Source of the DNA: Apostichopus californicus
Lineage: Eukaryota > Echinodermata > Holothuroidea > Aspidochirotida > Stichopodidae
DNA: 23,482 bases
NCBI GenBank assembly: GCA_020650975.1
Contig: JAIPMN010012845.1
Coordinates: 1 to 23,482 of the forward strand
Reading direction: 5' to 3'
Position numbers and translations under genes: made by a program. Below the pieces are notes generated by a model, which saw nothing but the letters and a program-made list of their open reading frames with translations, was not told the origin of the DNA and did not search any database. Below are positions 18,290-23,482 of the stretch, one piece after another; the stretch's first letter is position 1; every line of letters begins with the position of its first letter.

Positions 18290-20588
18290 TTGAGTTACAA
18301 GGCAAGGCTAAGAGATGAATCAATAACCAAAGATTCTAATTCCGAGACCATCCAGAATAAAGAAACACACAAAAGCGTGGGTATTTAGTATGAGACTCGA
18401 CTAACAACGTTAAGAGATTGAATTTGCAAATTGGTTTTTTTTATGCCGAAAATGCGGAGTTGACCAATATTTAAACTTAATTTTGGCGAGATCATGAGAA
18501 CATGTTGAATGCAATCAAGCATGCATTCCAAGTGTTTTATAAAAAGTAAGTCAATATTGTAGGAGAGTTTTCCACTCTTTGGGTAAAATCTAATTTGGCT
18601 TCACACTAGAATGGATCGATTTTATTTCCCTTTTATTTATTTTATCTTACTCTGACCTTTATTAGTTGTAATCAATTTCTAATTCAACTTCTTTGATTTT
18701 CAAGAAATTGTCTCATCAATTTTTTTTGACTTCTTACTGTTAAATATACCAAAAGTATAGATATTGTTAATCAGATTTATACAAAAGCATGGCAGCTACT
18801 TTAGCAGAGAAGCAACACTTTGCAGTCTAAACATAAAAGAAGAAAATAATTTAAATGAAAGTTGTTTCATGTCTTTCAATGTAACCATTGAAATGTTTCA
18901 GAGTAGGAAATTTACGTTTATACTGAATAGTCCGAGGGGGCTATTTGGAGGCTCAGTGACGGAAAAGTTATTTGCTCAGAGATACATTTTGATTAAATAT
19001 TTTCCCTTATTTAGAGTCGAAATATGCATAGTTTTTTCTTTAGGTCTAGTGGAGACTATTTTTCGGACTCGAGTAAAGTACTCGACTCAAGTCACTGTGT
19101 TATCTTTATAAGAAGAAACACTTTGAAATAAAACATGTTCAAGTCACTTAAATTTTTAAATTATGTAACATTAAGTAAACAACCCTGCCTCTAAAAGAGA
19201 TTTTTATGGTTATTTTTGAGGATATACAGTGCCTAATGCCTTGCACTTTAGAGCCTCCAGTTTATCTCCTAGCTTGATAGGGGGTCTTCATCAGTGTCTG
19301 CACTGACAATCAATCATTCAGTCATTTTACTGAGCTAGACTCATTGTTTGAATACTGTTATATAAGCAAGCACAACATTATCTGCTTACTATTGTCCTAC
19401 CATAACCTTCTACACAGCTGGCACACTTTCCCTCAAAAGTTGGGAAACTGCGAAGTTTGGTGGCAGTTTTGTGGTCTATAAGCTTAAGCTATAAGCTTAA
19501 AGCAACTTAGAGTTTGGTTACCAACAGTTTCAACAAAACTTACCAGGATTTACTCAAAGTATAACATCCTATTTTTAGGTTTCACAAAATGAGAAATTAA
19601 TTTGGATTTCAGCTTTTCCTTGCCCCCGAACTACTTCATGTTAGTGTTAACCACTTGTAAAGAGCACATGGGAAAATTTGAAAATAGGAAAATTTAAAAA
19701 GAAGAAAAAAAATTAACTTGAAATGAAAGTGGTCAACCTTCTGAACTGCATTGCTATGGGATTTTAGTGTTGAATTCCATACATAAAGGTTTTATACAAA
19801 ATCAACTCAATCAACTAAAGTTAAAACAGAATGAATTCAATTGTAAACACTTCTAAGAGTGTACTATTACCCGGTTTTCTCAGCAAAAATTGATAAACAA
19901 ACAGTTCAGTTCCAAAGGAACTAATCAAGCTATGCAAGTGTTACAAAAAATGCAGGTACTGTATCTATTTCAGAAGTAAATTAAATTATGTCTGAATATG
20001 ATAATAGTAATAATGTGATAAATAATAGTACATAAAGAATGCCAAACGTGACTTGTTATTCAAAACGGGTGAGTAATGCATTCTAGATGGGACTACGGTA
20101 GGATGATTTAATTTATCCAGGCATGTAGAGTTTAATAGGAAGGGCAAATGTACACTATTACAGTCATTGTATAACAGGAAGAAACTTCTCTGAAGGCAGA
20201 GGTACAAATAAAAGTGAGGATTCTGGTCATATGTAAATACACACCACAAGTTCTTTCTATGATATCTGCAGAATGCAAAACAGCCAATTTCAGATTTTCT
20301 TCAGTAATGTATAATAAATCTCAAAAGTATATCTAGGCTATATATGCCTTCATCATTTTTAATGTAATCAAAAATGGCCAAGTGGCCTTGAATTTCAGGT
20401 TTCTTACCCAGCTGTATGAATCTAGGGTATGACATCCTTAGCTACACTATATGCAAGGAATTGTGGCAAAGTTTTTTATGAGGGATTACCACTAAACTGA
20501 CAGCTGGCATGCCAGTAGCACATTGCTAGAGTTCTATATAAAACAATTTGAAGAAATCCTTTGACAATGAATCAACATTGCCCGTTCT
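18290..20588. other. AT-rich non-coding stretch
   Basis: Contains the longest open frame of the window (18764-19111, plus, 115 codons), whose translation shows no motif, no splice support and composition like its flanks, so it is not called as a gene. Small structures: a CGAGTA-AAG-TACTCG hairpin near 19070-19084 and a 13-base direct repeat CTATAAGCTTAAG/CTATAAGCTTAAA near 19477-19502. Confidence 0.5.
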
Positions 20589-21070
20589 ATGGTTGCTTTT
20601 ACACTAGATCCGGATCAGATCTCGACGTTGGGATCTGATCTCGACGTCGAGATCACGGCTGTAGTGTAAATACAGTTCAGATCCGGATCTGATCCTCCTA
20701 TTTTGATGCTGCCAGAGACCAGGATCTGATCCGGACGTCGAGATCAATTTTGCAATATAAACACTCCCACATCAACAGTGACCCGATATATCCGGTGACC
20801 TCATTACGTTAAATGCCTGCATATCGTATTATTGTCACCCTAAGGCTATGCAACCATGACAACTAAAGTTTTGGGGTATACGTACAATGCGATCTGCGAC
20901 TGCGCGTGACACAATTCCAATCCAAGTTTTTACCAACATCCGGTGAATAGCCAGGGCGGATCAGAGTACGACTCAAAGTGTAAATGTGTCTGGATTAATG
21001 CATAAGTTAACCACATGGAGAGATGATCATCATCAGGGGATCTAATCCGAATCTAGTGTAAAACCACCCT
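20589..21070. mobile_element. Non-autonomous DNA transposon (about 480 bp) with palindromic subterminal repeats
   Basis: The ends are inverted: GGTTGCTTTTACACTAGATC at the left and, on the opposite strand, GGTGGTTTTACACTAGATTC at the right, continuing CGGAT(C/T)AGATC. Within the first 160 bases lie an 18-bp perfect palindrome GATCTCGACGTCGAGATC (20637-20654), a 16-bp palindrome TCAGATCCGGATCTGA (20677-20692) and further GGATCTGATC and GACGTCGAGATC copies (20722-20745). Clustered subterminal repeats are typical transposase-binding arrays of hAT-like MITEs. I could not find a convincing 8-bp target duplication, so the superfamily is a guess. It has no coding capacity. Confidence 0.75.
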
Positions 21071-21734
21071 AATTCTCATATGCATCATATCGCACCTTAC
21101 CATTCTAGGGTCTAGTTACAAAGTATCAGTTTTTATCCCAAATTTAGGGTTCAAAAGGAACTTACACTGTACCAGGTGTCTGCTTAACTTAGCCCTAACT
21201 TGTATACTAATGACACACTGCCAGACTAGGAATGTAACTTATTGACCTAACATTAACAACAGTTAGAGCTAAACTTAGAACTCTGGTCTTATTCTTGGGG
21301 TTGCCAAAACTCTTGAACAAGCTAAAATCTTTCAGTGACAACATGTGCCTCCCTGAAGGTAAAGGGCCTATAACCACAAATCCCTCAGTTTGACCAAACT
21401 TTGGCCAGTCAATATCAAGTTTGAAGATGACAAAGAAACAATCTTGATCATGATGGTGTTGTTAATTCAACTTAACCATTTGTTACTGCTGGGGTTCACT
21501 ACTGACCAAGTGCATCTGTTGCATTTTTGCCCCCTCACATTATGCCTAACATTATAGTTGGACTTAGGCCTAGACTAGAGCCCGAGGTGAAGAATTAACT
21601 GCAACTTTGTAAGGCTAGGCCTATTTACATTAGGTATAGGCTATGCATTTGGCTTTAGGTTAGCTCCACAACTTTGGCCATTAGGTTTAGTTTAGTTTTT
21701 CAGTTTAGTAGGAAAAAACAATCAGGAGGGACAC
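21071..21734. other. Non-coding stretch with TAGGCCTA-type words
   Basis: Words such as AGGCCTAGAC, AAGGCTAGGCCTA and TTAGGTATAGGCTA cluster near 21565-21662, and related words recur at 22114-22156. They look like a dispersed low-complexity family that I associate with echinoderm DNA. No gene. Confidence 0.45.
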
Positions 21735-22050
21735 TCAAGTCCTCATCAAGGACCCTATACTATAGAGAGAGAAAAAAACCTGAAGACACAAACACTCTGA
21801 TCCGATTACACTGCTTAAAGTGCTTGTCCAAAGCATTCTTACACTCATTTACACTACTTGCAAGTACAACTTTCTCAGGCAAACCATTCCACTCATTCAC
21901 ATTCACAACCTAGTATTAGTATTAGAAAAAAAGTTATGCCGAATATTAATCCTACTTTGTGACTTTTGGAGTTTAAGACAATGACCTCTAGTTACATCGT
22001 GGTAACCCAAATGTCACTTGTTGTTACTGTCAGATCGAGAATATATGGAT
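21735..22050 (-). pseudogene. LINE (CR1/L2-like) reverse-transcriptase ORF, 3' end remnant
   Basis: The minus strand encodes the characteristic C-terminal tail of non-LTR retrotransposon ORF2 proteins. First comes a DVTRGHCLKL segment (RGHSLKL in intact elements) followed by INIRHNFFSN, then, after a frameshift near 21911-21925, VVNVNEWNGLPEKVV and SVNECKNALDKHL. In intact CR1/L2-type elements these motifs form the RVVNxWNSLP...SVNxFKxxLDKHW tail after the reverse transcriptase domain. Here there is a stop (TGA) before the RGH motif, the frameshift between the blocks, and no RT catalytic region. It is a 5'-truncated, decayed copy. The final stop lies at 21735-21737. Confidence 0.75.
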
Positions 22051-23482
22051 TCCAATGCGCCTTTCAATCTGTAGCCTGGTGGGAATTAGGCTGGCTACAT
22101 GTTAACATTTCATGACTAGCCTAACATAGGCCTTAGTGTAGTGTCTAACCTAGGCCAAGAATTAATCATGATGGCTGAGGGCCTAACTTGCTCGTGATGT
22201 CTTTCGTCCAAATGAACTTGGAAATATGAAAGGAAAACGGATGGTTATCATTGATATAGACATATACGTATCAATGCCAGTCTACGTCTACATATATGCA
22301 TCAGGTACTCTGCAACAGATGTCAGTAAAAGTCGTCATTTCTTGATGTAAAAACCTTCATCTGCGTATCCTAATGTAGGATTAGCTGACAGCTGCATGTA
22401 TGACCTAGCCTACATCGAAATTCGAGAAGGGTTGAAATTTTGGTATCAGGATGGTGTCGTCTGCTACTTGTTAAAATGAGGGCGCTGTAATGATTCAATC
22501 ACAGATTAATCTATGTTCAATTAATAAAGTTCATGCACACACCTTTTCATGATCCTTTCATTAAGACAAAAGAACTCAACTTGCCAAAACCCTGTTATGT
22601 TTGTGCGAAACTTGATCAAGAAGGAAAGTAACTTTGGTATTGTACAAGTACAGAATAGACACATTACTTTCGTGTTAATTATTATCTGTCGTTATTGGTT
22701 ATTATCATCAAACCTCAGTATAGGCCTATTTGTAGTTGCATATTTAGGTTATTGCTAATAGTTATTGAACCGGAAGATAAAGTACTCAGACAGGCAAATG
22801 CTTGCGCCATTTATAGCAGGCCTGTCATGAAATTTGCATTTTCAGTAACATTCTTATTTGATGATGATTACTTACAGGATAATGCTAGAGTGAACATTCG
22901 AGTCGTCAGTAATGTTGGGATAATGGACCATGCTTGACTTGTCTCTGAAAGGACATGGAATGTTATTAACTGCGTTATTAATGTTATTAATGTTATTAAG
23001 TGCGTTTTGTATCAATATTTTATCACGGAAGATATCGACTGATTAGCTTCGATTAGAGAGTTTTTCACGCTGCAGCCTAGTTGAGGTATTCAGCATAATG
23101 AAATTTTAGGATGATTGTACATAGCGGTGTCCTTTTAAAAGACATTGTAAGTAAATTCGAGTTTGCGATTAATTACACATTACTTCAGTTTTATATGCTC
23201 TCATTTTGACAGCTCACAGCGACTGAAGTTGTTATCAATTGCTTTGCTAATATTCTTCGAGCCTATCTGTCTTAGAAATCCTGGAAGTAATGTACACTAT
23301 TATTGCCATAAATGAGTCGGTTTGGCTTTGGTTGATCGCACTCAGACGGCATACCGATTTCCCTTGCTGCTTATTTTCCCCGAATGCTCTTAGTCAAGTT
23401 GTTGTCTAACAAACCCGACAGGGGGCGGTAAATACATAAATAAATCACAAACCCTTGTACGCACAGCTCTCAGATGAAATGT
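22051..23482. other. Non-coding stretch to the right edge
   Basis: No exon-like island was identified. It contains a 9-base tandem repeat (TGTTATTAA units, 22961-23000) and TAGGCC-type words near 22114-22156. The 69- and 80-codon open frames (22549-22937) have no recognisable features. Confidence 0.5.
22961..23000 (+). repeat. Short tandem repeat, TGTTATTAA units
   Basis: Four imperfect copies of a 9-10 base unit (TGTTATTAAC, TGCGTTATTAA, TGTTATTAA, TGTTATTAAG). Confidence 0.8.

Noticed and set aside
18764-19111. Longest open frame in the window (115 codons, plus strand)
   Set aside because: No recognisable motif, no splice or promoter support, and composition like the surrounding AT-rich DNA. 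A frame of this length is expected by chance somewhere in 23 kb on six frames.

Overview
The window looks like non-coding nuclear DNA from an animal. It is AT-rich, has no operons and no long open frames, and carries many microsatellites, homopolymer runs, a tRNA-derived SINE, a decayed LINE tail and several inverted-repeat (MITE-like) DNA elements. The SINE style, the recurrent TAGGCCTA-type words near 21.2-22.2 kb and the divergent GACCTTTGACCT tandem repeat remind me of marine deuterostomes, most likely an echinoderm such as a sea cucumber. That assignment is recollection plus inference and is not proven here.

No complete protein-coding gene is visible, and the longest open frames (up to 115 codons) match nothing I recognise. 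The coding content I can argue for is a set of short exon-like islands: a start-codon exon (2277-2352, minus), a 224-bp open block (2751-2974, minus), a Trp/Lys-rich 63-codon frame (5787-5984, minus), a 58-bp exon with excellent splice sites (12607-12664, plus), a start-codon exon (13359-13394, plus), a 68-bp exon (14264-14331, minus) and a CpG-rich block resembling the PFGxMPLL region of a glutathione S-transferase (18092-18199, minus). Each is a hypothesis. They do not chain into one consistent gene model, so the window is probably introns and intergenic DNA of one or more genes.

Layout: 0.27-0.51 kb, G-quadruplex tract and degenerate tandem repeat; 1.58-1.82 kb, two small hairpin elements; 1.85-1.89 kb, TA/GA microsatellite; 2.1-3.0 kb, exon candidates and a CA repeat; 4.37-4.94 kb, two abutting fold-back elements, the second flanked by unusually long direct repeats; 5.5-7.05 kb, exon candidates and a CRE octamer; 7.4-7.7 kb, retroelement-like tail with a GAAAC hairpin; 7.8-8.6 kb, tandem array of about 150-bp monomers carrying a perfect DR1 nuclear-receptor motif; 8.70-8.94 kb, SINE with a strongly structured tail; 9.46-9.59 kb, 63-bp tandem duplication; 11.8-12.1 kb, diverged direct repeat of about 230 bp; 12.6-14.3 kb, splice-flanked exon candidates; 18.1 kb, GST-like island; 20.59-21.07 kb, MITE with palindromic subterminal repeats; 21.7-22.05 kb, LINE 3' ORF remnant. 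The remaining stretches hold only low-complexity AT-rich sequence that I could not interpret.

No CRISPR array, operon, rRNA or functional tRNA gene was found, and I see no clear new biological system. The most unusual structures are the composite element at 4374-4942, the palindrome-rich MITE at 20589-21070 and the DR1-bearing satellite.
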